DNA of 64,000 bases, taken from NCBI RefSeq assembly GCF_018687735.1, contig NZ_CP061304.1, positions 1,488,001 to 1,552,000 of the forward strand, written 5' to 3'. A program made the translations under genes and the position numbers. Below the pieces are notes generated by a model that saw only the letters and a list, made by a program, of their open reading frames with translations, was not told the origin of the DNA and searched no databases. The stretch's first letter is position 1. Every line of letters starts with the position of its first letter. The stretch is from Polynucleobacter sp. MG-5-Ahmo-C2 (GTDB lineage Bacteria > Pseudomonadota > Gammaproteobacteria > Burkholderiales > Burkholderiaceae). Positions 30,311 through 45,180 of the stretch are shown here, piece by piece.

Positions 30311-31032
30311 ATTCAATCGTTGTTAATTTAATGCAGGTACGTCAGCGGATTGAACTTGCCGCCCTAGCAGCAAAACGAGAGCCCGAAGAAATTGAGCTCT
30401 TAGCAGTCAGTAAAACCTTTCCGGCCTCGGCAATTGAAGAAGCTATGCATGCCGGACAGTCTGCTTTTGGCGAAAATTATGTTCAAGAGGCTGTTGAAAA
30501 AATTACTCAGTTAGCCAAATTACGTCCATGGCTTATATGGCACTTTATAGGCCCACTTCAAAGTAATAAGACTAAAGAAGTCGCAGAACATTTTGATTGG
30601 GTTCACAGCGTTGATCGCCTGAAGATTGCGGAGCGACTTTCTGCTCAACGGGGTGAATTTCCTAATCTTCCAGAATTGCAGCTATGCGTTCAAGTCAATG
30701 TGAGTGACGAGGATAGTAAAAGCGGCATACCCCTTTCTGAGGCTGAGGCACTTTGTGATTCCATTACTCAATTACCCAATATCATTCTTAGGGGATTAAT
30801 GGCCATTCCGGCTCCTAGCTCGGATTTAGCTGAACAGCGCAAGGCCTTTTCGCAGGTTCAAGATTGCTTTAAACATATTCAAACTACCAGATTAATAGAT
30901 CCCAAATATCAATTCTTTGACACCCTATCTATGGGAATGTCAGATGATCTTGAGGCCGCCATTGCTCAAGGCAGTACGATTGTTCGTGTTGGTACAGCCA
31001 TTTTTGGGAAGCGCGATAAGATTAGCCAATGA
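30307..31032 (+). CDS. Pyridoxal phosphate homeostasis protein (YggS/PROSC family)
   Basis: Single-domain alanine-racemase-fold PLP carrier that keeps free PLP balanced; no catalytic activity is established for the family. 241 residues. The PLP lysine lies in LLAVSKTFPASAIEEAMHAGQSAFGENYVQEA, and HFIGPLQSNKTKEVAEHFDWVHSVD, QVNVSDEDSKSGIP and LSMGMSDDLEAAIAQGSTIVRVGTAIFG complete the signatures. It overlaps glcF upstream and proC downstream by four bases each; the link with proC is very widely conserved. Confidence 0.94.
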   Translation: MNSIVVNLMQVRQRIELAALAAKREPEEIELLAVSKTFPASAIEEAMHAGQSAFGENYVQEAVEKITQLAKLRPWLIWHFIGPLQSNKTKEVAEHFDWVHSVDRLKIAERLSAQRGEFPNLPELQLCVQVNVSDEDSKSGIPLSEAEALCDSITQLPNIILRGLMAIPAPSSDLAEQRKAFSQVQDCFKHIQTTRLIDPKYQFFDTLSMGMSDDLEAAIAQGSTIVRVGTAIFGKRDKISQ

Positions 31033-31898
31033 GCGAAAATCGGAATAAGCCAAACAATAGCAATGTTCACATTACCTTTATCGGTGGTGGCAATATGGGA
31101 CGCGCTTTAATTAGTGGCTTACTCGCCAACGGATTTAGCTCTAATCAAATCTCTGTAGTCGAATCAAATGCGGCAACCGCCCTAAAGTTACATGAAGACT
31201 TTGGCGTTCAAGGTATTGCAGCCTTGGAACAAATAGCTTTTAACTTCTCAAAAAATAATGTCGTGGTGATGGCCATCAAGCCACAAGACTTTAATGTTGT
31301 TGCTAAGGGCATAGCAACAAAACTCAAACATAATTCAGCCTATGGCCCGCTGATCTTGAGTATTGCCGCTGGTATTCGTTTAAAAGATATGAGTCGCTGG
31401 CTAGACCATACCCGCTGCGTTCGTGCTATGCCCAATACTCCAGCGTTGATTGGCAAAGGCATTACTGGCCTATTTGCCGATTCAGCGGTAAATGAATCTG
31501 ATCGTAATTTAGCGCAGACTATCTGCAATGCGGTTGGCCAAAGCATTTGGGTTTCTGAAGAAAAGCTAATGGATGCTGTTACCGCTGTATCTGGTAGCGG
31601 CCCCGCCTATGTCTTTGCGTTTCTGGAGGCGATGCAATCAGCTGGTGAAAAATTAGGTTTAGATGCCATAAGCGCTCGCAAGCTAGCCTACGCAACACTT
31701 GAAGGCGCAACGCAACTCGCCCACAACTCTGACGAACATGCTGGCGTCCTACGTGAGCGCGTCACCTCTAAAGGCGGCACCACAGCAGCCGCTCTTGATG
31801 TGATGCAACAGCAGGGATGGCACGAGATCTTAGAAAAAGCGATTGATGCGGCAAGCCAACGTGGCAAAGTAATGGGCGATGAACTGGGGAAGAGTTAA
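31029..31898 (+). CDS. proC: Pyrroline-5-carboxylate reductase
   Basis: Last step of proline synthesis: NAD(P)H reduction of P5C. 289 residues. The Rossmann motif TFIGGGNMGRALISGL is near the N-terminus; VRAMPNTPALIGKGITGLF and the P5CR signature with AVSGSGPAYVFAFLEAM and RERVTSKGGTTAAALDVMQQ follow. The first ten residues are hydrophilic and probably non-essential. It is the last gene of the glcDEF-yggS-proC run and converges on ubiA. Confidence 0.96.
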   Translation: MSENRNKPNNSNVHITFIGGGNMGRALISGLLANGFSSNQISVVESNAATALKLHEDFGVQGIAALEQIAFNFSKNNVVVMAIKPQDFNVVAKGIATKLKHNSAYGPLILSIAAGIRLKDMSRWLDHTRCVRAMPNTPALIGKGITGLFADSAVNESDRNLAQTICNAVGQSIWVSEEKLMDAVTAVSGSGPAYVFAFLEAMQSAGEKLGLDAISARKLAYATLEGATQLAHNSDEHAGVLRERVTSKGGTTAAALDVMQQQGWHEILEKAIDAASQRGKVMGDELGKS

Positions 31899-31913
31899 TT
31901 ACCCAAGCAACTC

Positions 31914-32777
31914 TTAGCGAAGGCTAAGACCGAGCACAACTCCTAGAAATAAAAATCCGCCCAAATAATTATTGTGGCGAAATGCCCGAAAGCATTCTTC
32001 ACGTTTGCGCGTAGAGATGAGTTTTAAGTGGTAGACGGCACAAGCGAGAGCCGCAAACCATCCAACTAAAAAGTAATTACTCAAGTCAGTCAACTGGGCG
32101 ACCCAAATTTGACTAATAAATAAGATGGCATAGCTAATCGCTATTGCCAGCACCTCAAATTGCCCAAAGGTGATTGCCGATGTACGTAAGCCCAATCGTA
32201 AATCATCCTCTCGATCGACCATGGCATAAGCGGTGTCATAGGCTATGGCCCAAAAAATATTTCCTATAAATAAGATCCAGGCCTCTAAGGGGATGGTGTT
32301 GAGAATGGCAGCATAAGCCATTGGGATGCCAAAACCAAAAGCAATCCCCAGAACAGCTTGGGGCATGGCAAAAAAGCGCTTGGTAAAGGGGTAAATAAAC
32401 GCCACCGCCAATGCAAGTACTGAGAGTTTCTTGGTATACCCATTCAGGGTTTGAATTAGCAAGAAGGCAATCAAAGCCAAAATAGCGGCAATCAATACCG
32501 CCTCTTTGCCAGAAATCTTGCCACTAGTGACTGGACGCGCTTGTGTTCTCTGCACATGACGATCAAAGTTGCGATCAGCGTAATCGTTAATCGCACATCC
32601 CGCGCTGCGCATCAAGAAAGTACCTGCCACGAATATCAATAAGATTTTTAAATCTGGCACGCCACCACTAGCAAGCCATAAGGCCCACAGGGTTGGCCAT
32701 AAAAGCAATAAGATGCCAATCGGCTTATCCAGGCGAATCAGATAAGCATATGAAATCAGGCGGTCGTTCAGAAACAT
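31914..32777 (-). CDS. ubiA: 4-hydroxybenzoate octaprenyltransferase
   Basis: Integral membrane prenyltransferase of ubiquinone synthesis. 287 residues with about eight to nine hydrophobic helices. Both aspartate-rich motifs are visible: [21 protein letters not shown] and [23 protein letters not shown]; the latter with LG(L/V)RTSAI is specific for Ubi[23 protein letters not shown] at the N-terminus is also typical. It lies ten bases downstream of recG on the same strand. ubiC is not in the window. Confidence 0.96.
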   Translation of the reverse strand: MFLNDRLISYAYLIRLDKPIGILLLLWPTLWALWLASGGVPDLKILLIFVAGTFLMRSAGCAINDYADRNFDRHVQRTQARPVTSGKISGKEAVLIAAILALIAFLLIQTLNGYTKKLSVLALAVAFIYPFTKRFFAMPQAVLGIAFGFGIPMAYAAILNTIPLEAWILFIGNIFWAIAYDTAYAMVDREDDLRLGLRTSAITFGQFEVLAIAISYAILFISQIWVAQLTDLSNYFLVGWFAALACAVYHLKLISTRKREECFRAFRHNNYLGGFLFLGVVLGLSLR

Positions 32778-32787
32778 TCTGTAATTA

Positions 32788-34854
32788 TCACGCCTTTAGA
32801 AAATCAGCACGAGACCCAAGCCAACGCTCAAGATGACGCTCCACTACATCAGCATGCTCTGCTAATAATCGCTCAGCCGCTTGTTGAGCCAGCTCAATGA
32901 GCCAAGCATCACGCTGTAAATCAACAAATCGCAACATGGCATCTCCGGACTGCTTCGCTCCAAGCAATTCACCAGGACCACGTAAAGAAAGATCCCGCTC
33001 TGCGATAACAAAGCCGTCAGATACTTCACGTAAAGTTTGCAAACGCTCTTTAGCGGCCATTGATAAAGGCTCAGCGTACATCAAGATACAAACTGAATCG
33101 GCAGAGCCACGGCCCACGCGCCCACGCAGTTGATGAATTTGCGCATAACCAAAGCGTTCAGCATGCTCAATCACCATCAGCGCAGCATTGGGCACATCCA
33201 CCCCGACTTCAATAACAGTTGTAGCAACTAAGAGTTGGATTTCATTGGCCTTGAAGGCGGCCATCACCGCCGCTTTTTCTTCGGCCTTTAAGCGGCCATG
33301 TACTAGACCAACCTTAAAATCAGGCAAGGCCTGTGTTAATTGCTCATAACTCTCAACCGCTGTTTGCAATTGCAGCGCTTCAGACTCTTCAATCAAAGGA
33401 CAAACCCAATAAGCTTGTAATCCTTTAAATAGCCAACTCTGTAAACCTCCAATCACCTCATCGCGGCGACTGGCCTTCACCACCCTAGTGGCAATCGGTT
33501 TTCGACCGGGAGGCAACTCATCAATCACAGACACATCAAGATCTGCGTAATAGGTCATTGCTAAAGTACGCGGAATTGGCGTGGCGGACATCATTAATTG
33601 ATGGCAGTAGAACAATTCGGATCCAAGTCTTTGCTGAATTTCGAGACGCTGCCTCACTCCAAAACGATGTTGCTCATCTATGACCGCCAAGCCCAATTTA
33701 GAAAAACTGACGCTCTCCTGAATAAGTGCATGAGTACCGATAATGAGCTGAGCCTGCCCGCTCTCAATCATTTCTTGGGCCAGTCTTTTTTCTTTGGCCT
33801 TCAAGCTGCCAGAGAGCCAGGCAATTCGAACACCTAACGGCCCAAACCATTCCTTCATCTTTAGATAGTGCTGCTCAGCCAAGATCTCTGTAGGCGCCAT
33901 GATCGCAGCCTGATAACCATGATCCATAACCCTCGCCGCCGCTAAGGCAGCAACAACAGTCTTACCGCTGCCTACGTCACCCTGCAAGAGACGATTCATG
34001 GGAAACGATTTTTCTAGATCATTGCCAATTTCCGACCAGACGCGATCTTGTGCTGCAGTGAATTTAAAAGGTAGCACTTTGCATAAACCCCTCTCAAGAC
34101 TTTGTTCTTGGGAAGGCTTTGCAAAACTCGGGGCATGTCTATCTCTACGAATGGCATGGGCACGCTTTAAAGAAATTTGTTGTGCAAGCAATTCTTCGAA
34201 CTGCACTCGTCGCCATGCAGGGTCGGTACGCTCAAACAATGCTTGCGTATCAGCATCCGCAGGTGGTTGGTGCAAATAAGTAATGGCAGATTGCAGATTT
34301 GGCCAGTCATTACTGGGGAGCAACTCTGCCATTAACTTCTTAGGCAAGAACTCAGCTAAGCTATCTTGCAAGCGAGGATCACGTAATGCCTGCGCAACTG
34401 CTTTGCGAATGACCGTTTGCGAAACACCAGCACTTGCCGGATAGACTGGGGTAAGACTAGTTGGCAAAGGGGCATCTGCGGCTAGAGCCCTAACAGTAGG
34501 ATGGACCATTTCCGACCCCTGAAACCCTTCGCGCACCTCTCCGCGGACTCGGACATGCGCACCCACTGCCATTTGCTTTTGCTGACTCGGATAGAAATTC
34601 AGGAAGCGCAGTTGCAAAGTCGCAGTATCGTCTTCAATGGTGACTAGCATCTGCCTTCTGGGTCTAAATAAGACCTGATTACGAATTACCACCCCTTGGG
34701 TCTGCGCCGAACTAAATCTGCCTTGATTTAAGGCGTCTTCAATCGTCAATAACTCGGTCTCGTCTTCATAACGTGAGGGAAGATGCAAAGCAAGGGCCAT
34801 AGGGCTGTCTAAACCCATCTTTTGGAGTGTGCTTGGCGCTTGTTTAGTAGTCAT
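32788..34854 (-). CDS. recG: ATP-dependent DNA helicase RecG
   Basis: Branch-migration helicase that regresses stalled forks. 688 residues: an N-terminal wedge/OB domain ([41 protein letters not shown]), then helicase domain 1 with Walker [17 protein letters not shown] and the DEQHRFG motif [16 protein letters not shown] (motif III), and domain 2 with [13 protein letters not shown] and [10 protein letters not shown] (motifs V and VI). It is divergent from queA across 30 bases. Confidence 0.97.
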   Translation of the reverse strand: MTTKQAPSTLQKMGLDSPMALALHLPSRYEDETELLTIEDALNQGRFSSAQTQGVVIRNQVLFRPRRQMLVTIEDDTATLQLRFLNFYPSQQKQMAVGAHVRVRGEVREGFQGSEMVHPTVRALAADAPLPTSLTPVYPASAGVSQTVIRKAVAQALRDPRLQDSLAEFLPKKLMAELLPSNDWPNLQSAITYLHQPPADADTQALFERTDPAWRRVQFEELLAQQISLKRAHAIRRDRHAPSFAKPSQEQSLERGLCKVLPFKFTAAQDRVWSEIGNDLEKSFPMNRLLQGDVGSGKTVVAALAAARVMDHGYQAAIMAPTEILAEQHYLKMKEWFGPLGVRIAWLSGSLKAKEKRLAQEMIESGQAQLIIGTHALIQESVSFSKLGLAVIDEQHRFGVRQRLEIQQRLGSELFYCHQLMMSATPIPRTLAMTYYADLDVSVIDELPPGRKPIATRVVKASRRDEVIGGLQSWLFKGLQAYWVCPLIEESEALQLQTAVESYEQLTQALPDFKVGLVHGRLKAEEKAAVMAAFKANEIQLLVATTVIEVGVDVPNAALMVIEHAERFGYAQIHQLRGRVGRGSADSVCILMYAEPLSMAAKERLQTLREVSDGFVIAERDLSLRGPGELLGAKQSGDAMLRFVDLQRDAWLIELAQQAAERLLAEHADVVERHLERWLGSRADFLKA

Positions 34855-34884
34855 CGTTAAAATCTAATACCTGATGGTAATGCT

Positions 34885-37085
<2,201 letters not shown>

Positions 37086-37148
37086 TAGCCCTGCAGGGCG
37101 CACGCCCCTCTAAATCACCCCCAAAGCCCCACACAGTTTAGAATTGCG

Positions 37149-37179
37149 GGTTTACGGCTTTGCTTAAAAGCCTAAAACC
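37149..37179 (+). repeat. Imperfect hairpin between tgt and yajC
   Basis: Arms GGTTT-ac-GGCTTT and AAAGCC-ta-AAACC pair at 11 of 13 positions around the loop GCTTA. No T run follows. In this 131-base gap, which also holds the palindrome GCCCTGCAGGGC (37088-37099), it may end tgt transcripts weakly or structure the leader of the yajC-secDF mRNA. Confidence 0.5.
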
Positions 37180-37216
37180 GAAGCAGTTTCCAAATAGTCT
37201 TTAACGGAGGTTTTGT

Positions 37217-37543
37217 ATGTGGATTAGTAACGCTTTTGCCCAAGCTACAGCTGCGGGTCCAGATTCTGGTGGCTTAATGAGCTTCCTTCCATTGGTTTTG
37301 ATGTTTGCAGTTTTGTACTTCATCATGATTCGCCCACAAATGAAGCGTCAAAAAGAAACTAAAGCTATGCTCGAATCATTAGCAGTTGGCGACGAGGTCG
37401 TTACTGTTGGCGGCATTATGGGCAAAGTAACAGCGCTGAAAGATCAAGTTGTCACTGTTGAAATTTCTGCCGGCACTGAAGTGCAGTTGCAAAAAGGTGC
37501 TATCACTACCGTTTTGCCAAAGGGCACGCTGAAGTCTGCTTAA
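37217..37543 (+). CDS. yajC: Sec translocon accessory subunit YajC
   Basis: Small single-span inner-membrane protein that associates with SecDF. 108 residues: a short N-terminus, one hydrophobic segment (FLPLVLMFAVLYFIMIRPQ, about 22-40) ending in the IRPQ-KRQKE motif, and a cytoplasmic KOW/SH3-like part (LAVGDEVVTVGGIMGKVTALKDQVVTVEI). A strong Shine-Dalgarno (GGAGG) lies eight bases before the ATG. secD follows after 25 bases. Confidence 0.95.
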   Translation: MWISNAFAQATAAGPDSGGLMSFLPLVLMFAVLYFIMIRPQMKRQKETKAMLESLAVGDEVVTVGGIMGKVTALKDQVVTVEISAGTEVQLQKGAITTVLPKGTLKSA

Positions 37544-37568
37544 TACCTTTGTTTAAAAGTATCCCACT

Positions 37569-39428
37569 ATGAATCGCTACCCCCTCTGGAAGTATCTAGT
37601 TATCGCCGTTGCTTTATTAATTGGCGGGCTATATTCATTACCAAATTTTTATGGTGAGGCTCCAGCGGTTCAAATCTCGTCCGCCAAACCAACCATCAAG
37701 GTTGATTTGGCGACACAAGCTCGCGTTGAAAAGATTTTGACTGAGGCTGACATCAGCAACACTGGCATTTTCTTTGAGAACGCCACCAATGTAGGTTCAA
37801 TCAAAATTCGGTTTAACAGCACTGACATCCAACTGCGCGCACGAGATCTCTTGCAGCAGAAAATGAATATCGATCCAAATGATCCCAATTTCACAGTTGC
37901 CCTTAATCTCCTATCCAATACACCGGGCTGGTTAAATGCAATTAACGCCCTACCTATGCCACTGGGGCTTGACTTGCGCGGCGGTGTCTACTTCCTTTTA
38001 CAGGTAGATATGAAGGGTGCAGTTCAGAAGAAGGTTACCTCTTTGGCAACTGATATCCGCACCCAACTACGAGACAAGAATATTCGCCATCAAGGTATTG
38101 AGCGTGGCGCAGATAGCATTACTATTAATTTTGGCAGCACTACTGATGCTGAGGCTGCTCGTACAGTTCTGTTATCTACTCAGCCTGAACTGATTTGGCA
38201 AGTCAAGCCTACCGGCCTCTCCCCAAAGTTAGTTGGCGAATTCAAACCAACAGCTTTAAAAGAAATACAAGATAACGCAGTCAAGCAAAACATCATCACC
38301 CTGAATAAGCGCGTGAATGAGTTAGCCGTTAAGGAACCCGTTATTCAGCAACAAGGTGCAGAGCGCATTGTGGTGCAATTGCCAGGCGTTCAAGATACTG
38401 CGCGTGCCAAAGACATTATTGGTCGTACAGCAACCCTAGAGTCTCGCTTGGCCGACCCATTGGTCTCCACTATTGGTATTGGTGAAACGCCGCCTCCAGG
38501 CATGGATACCTTCCGCTTTGGAGAAAACCGTTTAGGCGTATTTAAGAAATCTGTCATTTTCAGTGGCGATCGCATTACTGATGCAAGCGCTGGTTTTGAT
38601 CAAAACCAGCGTCCCGCCGTCAATATCTCACTGGATGCCGCTGGTGGCCGCGTAATGCAAGAAGTCACTCGCGAAAACATTGGCAAACCAATGGGCATGA
38701 TTCTGTTTGAAAAAGGCAAAGGCGAGGTTCTGACAATCGCCACCATTCAAGGTGAATTTGGATCTAAGTTTCAAATCACGGGCCAACCAACTACTGCGAG
38801 CGCAAATGACTTAGCACTCTTGCTGCGCGCTGGCTCTTTGGCTGCCCCAATGGAAATCATTGAAGAGCGAACCATTGGACCAAGCTTAGGCGCCGAAAAT
38901 ATCGAGAAAGGCTTCAAGTCACTCTTAATTGGCTTTGGTGCAATTGCTATCTTTATGATGGCTTACTACTTACTCTTTGGCACATTCTCGGTAGTTGCCT
39001 TGGCAGTGAACTTGCTCCTGCTGATTTCCGTCTTATCAATGTTGCAAGCCACTCTCACCTTACCCGGCATTGCCGCGATGGCCCTGGCACTTGGTATGGC
39101 AATTGACTCCAACGTATTGATTAACGAACGTATACGTGAAGAGCTACGTAATGGCGCTGCGCCACAAACCGCTATTGCAGTTGGCTTTGATAAAGCTTGG
39201 GCAACGATTTTAGACTCCAACGTGACAACCTTAATTGCTGGTCTTGCCCTTTTAGCATTTGGCTCTGGCCCAATCAAAGGCTTTGCGGTGGTTCACTGCT
39301 TAGGCATTTTGACTTCAATGTTCTCGGCCGTCTTCTTCTCGCGTGGTCTTGTCAACCTTTGGTATGGCAGACATAAGAAGGTTCAAAAACTCGCTATCGG
39401 CCAAGTTTGGCGCCCACAGGAGAAATAA
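37569..39428 (+). CDS. secD: Protein translocase subunit SecD
   Basis: Uses the proton motive force to pull exported proteins into the periplasm. 619 residues: an N-terminal membrane span (WKYLVIAVALLIGGLYSLPN), a large periplasmic domain with LPLGLDLRGGVYFLLQVD (about 130-148), and a C-terminal block of five spans with LLRAGSLAAPMEIIEERTIGPSLGAENIEKG and ALGMAIDSNVLINERIREELRNG, the MMPL/RND-type signature. The IDSN aspartate is the proposed proton site. secF follows three bases later. Confidence 0.97.
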   Translation: MNRYPLWKYLVIAVALLIGGLYSLPNFYGEAPAVQISSAKPTIKVDLATQARVEKILTEADISNTGIFFENATNVGSIKIRFNSTDIQLRARDLLQQKMNIDPNDPNFTVALNLLSNTPGWLNAINALPMPLGLDLRGGVYFLLQVDMKGAVQKKVTSLATDIRTQLRDKNIRHQGIERGADSITINFGSTTDAEAARTVLLSTQPELIWQVKPTGLSPKLVGEFKPTALKEIQDNAVKQNIITLNKRVNELAVKEPVIQQQGAERIVVQLPGVQDTARAKDIIGRTATLESRLADPLVSTIGIGETPPPGMDTFRFGENRLGVFKKSVIFSGDRITDASAGFDQNQRPAVNISLDAAGGRVMQEVTRENIGKPMGMILFEKGKGEVLTIATIQGEFGSKFQITGQPTTASANDLALLLRAGSLAAPMEIIEERTIGPSLGAENIEKGFKSLLIGFGAIAIFMMAYYLLFGTFSVVALAVNLLLLISVLSMLQATLTLPGIAAMALALGMAIDSNVLINERIREELRNGAAPQTAIAVGFDKAWATILDSNVTTLIAGLALLAFGSGPIKGFAVVHCLGILTSMFSAVFFSRGLVNLWYGRHKKVQKLAIGQVWRPQEK

Positions 39429-39431
39429 GTC

Positions 39432-40406
39432 ATGGAATTTTTCCGGATCAAAAAAGATATTCCCTTCATGCGCCATGCATTGGTGCTTAATGCAATTTCT
39501 TTAATCACCTTTTTAGCAGCAGTCTTTTTCTTATGGCATAACGGCCTTCATCTCTCAATTGAATTTACTGGTGGCACGGTGATGGAGGTGAGCTATCCTC
39601 AAACTGCTCCACTAGATTCCATTCGCACTAAGGTTGAAAAGCTTGGTTATGCTGATACCCAAATTCAGAACTTTGGTAGCTCACGTGATGTCATGATTCG
39701 TTTGCCATTGCAAAAAGATGCTGAAGGCAAACTCATCTCTTCCGCAGACCAGAGTGCAGCTGTTATGCAAGCACTTGAGCCCGCAAGCAGCGGCGCCAAG
39801 TTACAGCGCGTAGAGTTCGTTGGACCACAAGTTGGCCAAGAGCTGGCCATGGATGGCTTGAAGGCTCTGGTCTTTGTGATCATCGGCATTGTGGTGTACC
39901 TCTCCTTCCGCTTTGAGTGGAAGTTTGCGGTCGCAGGCATCATTGCGAACTTACATGACGTAGTTATCATCCTAGGCTTCTTTGCGTTCTTCCAGTGGGA
40001 ATTCTCGCTCTCTGTCTTGGCGGCAGTCCTTGCGGTTCTGGGTTACTCCGTGAATGAATCTGTAGTGATCTTCGACCGTATTCGCGAGAACTTCCGCAAA
40101 TACCGCAAGATGAATACCCGCGAGATTATTGACAATGCGATTACCAGCACAATCAGTCGTACCGTCATTACTCACGGCAGTACTGAAATGATGGTTTTGG
40201 CCATGCTGGTCTTTGGCGGCCCAACACTCTTTTACTTTGCTCTCGCACTGACTATTGGCATTTTGTTTGGTATTTACTCTTCAGTGTTCGTCGCTGCTGC
40301 TTTAGCCATGTGGCTTGGAGTAACGCGTGAAGATTTGGCAAAGGGCGACAAGAAGCCGGATGATAATGCCCGCAACGATGACCCTAATTTTGGGGCACGC
40401 GTTTAA
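39432..40406 (+). CDS. secF: Protein translocase subunit SecF
   Basis: Partner of SecD. 324 residues with six spans: the first around LNAISLITFLAAVFFLW, the periplasmic start LSIEFTGGTVMEVSY, then the C-terminal membrane block with GYSVNESVVIFDRIRENFRKYRKM and NAITSTISRTVITHGSTEMMVLAMLVFGG, all family signatures. The C-terminus is hydrophilic (KKPDDNARNDDPNFGARV). It converges on waaA with a hairpin between the stops. Confidence 0.97.
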   Translation: MEFFRIKKDIPFMRHALVLNAISLITFLAAVFFLWHNGLHLSIEFTGGTVMEVSYPQTAPLDSIRTKVEKLGYADTQIQNFGSSRDVMIRLPLQKDAEGKLISSADQSAAVMQALEPASSGAKLQRVEFVGPQVGQELAMDGLKALVFVIIGIVVYLSFRFEWKFAVAGIIANLHDVVIILGFFAFFQWEFSLSVLAAVLAVLGYSVNESVVIFDRIRENFRKYRKMNTREIIDNAITSTISRTVITHGSTEMMVLAMLVFGGPTLFYFALALTIGILFGIYSSVFVAAALAMWLGVTREDLAKGDKKPDDNARNDDPNFGARV

Positions 40407-40418
40407 GCCAAACTTGGC

Positions 40419-40422
<4 letters not shown>
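40403..40422. terminator. Hairpin between convergent secF and waaA
   Basis: Perfect 8-bp inverted repeat TTAAGCCA / TGGCTTAA around a four-base loop, covering both stop codons. It is followed by ATTT on the + strand and preceded by AAAC, so it is only weakly terminator-like, but its symmetry could serve both genes. Confidence 0.5.
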
Positions 40423-43213
<2,791 letters not shown>

Positions 43214-43251
43214 TCAAGCAGGCCTCCATGAGGATGGCTATACTGTGCCCT

Positions 43252-43866
43252 ATGAAACTAATCGGATCCCTCACTAGCCCCTATGTACGTAAAGTACGTA
43301 TCGTATTTTCTGAGAAAAAGGTCGATGTTGACCTTGAATTGGAGAATGTTTGGGCTGCAGACACCAAAATAGCCAATTCCAACCCCCTGGGGAAGGTTCC
43401 CTGCCTTATTCTGGAGGATGGCGAGGCTATCTATGACTCTCGCGTGATCGCCGAATATGCCGATGGCCTTAGCCCCGTAAGCAAGCTCATTCCCACTGAC
43501 AACCGCGAGCGTGCAACTGTCAAAACCTGGGAAGCCCTGGCTGACGGAATCACGGATGCTGGCATTTTGGCGCGACTCGAGCGCACATGGCGCCCAGCTG
43601 AAGAGCAAAGCTCAGCTTGGGTTGATCGCCAAATGGGTAAGATTCAAAATTCTCTGCGTCAAATGTCTGAGATCTTAGGAGAAAATGCCTGGTGCCATGG
43701 CAATCAAATGACACTGGCAGATATTGCAACAGGATGTGCGCTTGGCTGGCTGTTACTGCGCTTTCCAAACATTCAATGGCAAGCTCAATATCCAAACTTA
43801 GATCGTCTCTACCAAAAATTATTGCAGCGACCTTCTTTTATGGAAACTGAACCACCAGCAGCGTAA
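43252..43866 (+). CDS. Glutathione S-transferase family protein
   Basis: 204 residues from the ATG at 43252 (MKLIGSLTSPYVRKVRIVFSEK). The N-terminal thioredoxin-like domain has the active-site serine region LTSPYVRK, the cis-proline NPLGKVPCLIL and the glutathione-gamma-glutamyl motif EAIYDSRVIAEY; the helical C-terminal domain contains GNQMTLADIATGCALGWL. It resembles the bacterial YibF-type GSTs. The frame is open upstream to 43201 but those residues are not conserved. Physiological substrate unknown. Stands alone between divergent purB and convergent mnmA. Confidence 0.92.
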   Translation: MKLIGSLTSPYVRKVRIVFSEKKVDVDLELENVWAADTKIANSNPLGKVPCLILEDGEAIYDSRVIAEYADGLSPVSKLIPTDNRERATVKTWEALADGITDAGILARLERTWRPAEEQSSAWVDRQMGKIQNSLRQMSEILGENAWCHGNQMTLADIATGCALGWLLLRFPNIQWQAQYPNLDRLYQKLLQRPSFMETEPPAA

Positions 43867-43882
43867 GTCAAATTTGCATTTC

Positions 43883-45004
43883 TCATTGGGATGAGGCGGA
43901 AATAATTCCGCCACCCAAACAAATATTGCCGTCATATAAAACCGCTGATTGCCCGGGTGTTACTGCCCATTGCGCATCCGGAAATCCCAGCTCAAAACTA
44001 AGATCTGCTGTACCAGCAGTTAAAGTGCATGCGGAGTCCGCTTGACGATAGCGAGTCTTGGCAGAGTAACTTCCAGAGGCTGGGGCGGCACCGGCAATCC
44101 AACTCGCATCAATAGCTTCTAGGGTCTTAGCCAAAAGCCATGGGTGTTCATGACCCTGCGCTACATACAGCGTGTTATTCGCCATATCCTTACGCGCTAC
44201 ATACCAAGCATCACCATTACCATCCTGACTGCCGCCCAAGCCAATCCCTTTACGCTGGCCCAAAGTGAAAAAGGCTAAGCCCATATGCTCGCCAACAGTC
44301 TTGCCATCTGGTGTTTTAATTGGGCCCGGTGTACATGGTAAGTAGCGATTTAAGAATTCCCTAAAAGGACGCTCACCAATAAAACAAATTCCAGTACTAT
44401 CTTTTTTGCGCGCGTTGTGTAAGCCAATTTTTTCGGCAATCTTGCGCACTTCAGTTTTTGGAATTTCCCCTAGAGGAAACAAAACATTCGCCAATTGCTG
44501 TTGCGTTAAACGATGTAAAAAATAACTTTGGTCTTTGCTCGCATCAAGTGCTTTTAACAATTGCACTTTGCCGCCCTCGTGACGCACCCTGGCATAGTGC
44601 CCAGTAGCAATAGCATCAGCGCCCAAACTCATAGCGTGATCTAAGAAAGCCTTGAATTTAATCTCGGCATTACAAAGAACATCCGGATTAGGGGTGCGCC
44701 CTGCAGCATATTCACGTAAAAATTCAGCAAATACGCGCTCTCGGTATTCAGCGGCAAAATTAACCGCTTCAACATCGATTCCGATCAAATCGGCTACAGA
44801 CACAACATCGAGCCAATCCTGACGGGAAGAGCAATACTCATCGTTATCGTCGTCCTCCCAATTCTTCATGAAAAGGCCAATAACCTCATAACCCTGCTCC
44901 TTGAGCATCCAGGCAGCAACTGATGAATCCACCCCTCCAGACATGCCAATGACGACTTTCTTGGGCTTTGTGGGCGGGATTGAGGAAGAATTGAGCGGGA
45001 TCAT
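43883..45004 (-). CDS. mnmA: tRNA-specific 2-thiouridylase MnmA
   Basis: Thiolates U34 of tRNA-Lys, -Glu and -Gln. 373 residues from the ATG at 45004. The PP-loop [23 protein letters not shown] lies at the N-terminus, the first catalytic cysteine in [19 protein letters not shown], the second in [24 protein letters not shown], followed by the C-terminal beta domains ([14 protein letters not shown]). The frame is open for 30 more codons upstream but these look like untranslated leader. It converges on the GST gene. Confidence 0.96.
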   Translation of the reverse strand: MIPLNSSSIPPTKPKKVVIGMSGGVDSSVAAWMLKEQGYEVIGLFMKNWEDDDNDEYCSSRQDWLDVVSVADLIGIDVEAVNFAAEYRERVFAEFLREYAAGRTPNPDVLCNAEIKFKAFLDHAMSLGADAIATGHYARVRHEGGKVQLLKALDASKDQSYFLHRLTQQQLANVLFPLGEIPKTEVRKIAEKIGLHNARKKDSTGICFIGERPFREFLNRYLPCTPGPIKTPDGKTVGEHMGLAFFTLGQRKGIGLGGSQDGNGDAWYVARKDMANNTLYVAQGHEHPWLLAKTLEAIDASWIAGAAPASGSYSAKTRYRQADSACTLTAGTADLSFELGFPDAQWAVTPGQSAVLYDGNICLGGGIISASSQ

Positions 45005-45180
45005 CAAAAAATGCGAGAATTCAATATAAGCTGGGAGTCCATATTGTAGAAGTCTTAGTCTGATTTCACAGAAATTTAGGCAAAAACCAAGCATTTAGAC
45101 TTAGAGGTGAATAAATAGGTGAAATTGAGCCTATTTAACTAAAATAGATTTTTTATAAATTTTGCTTTTGGAGACATGCC

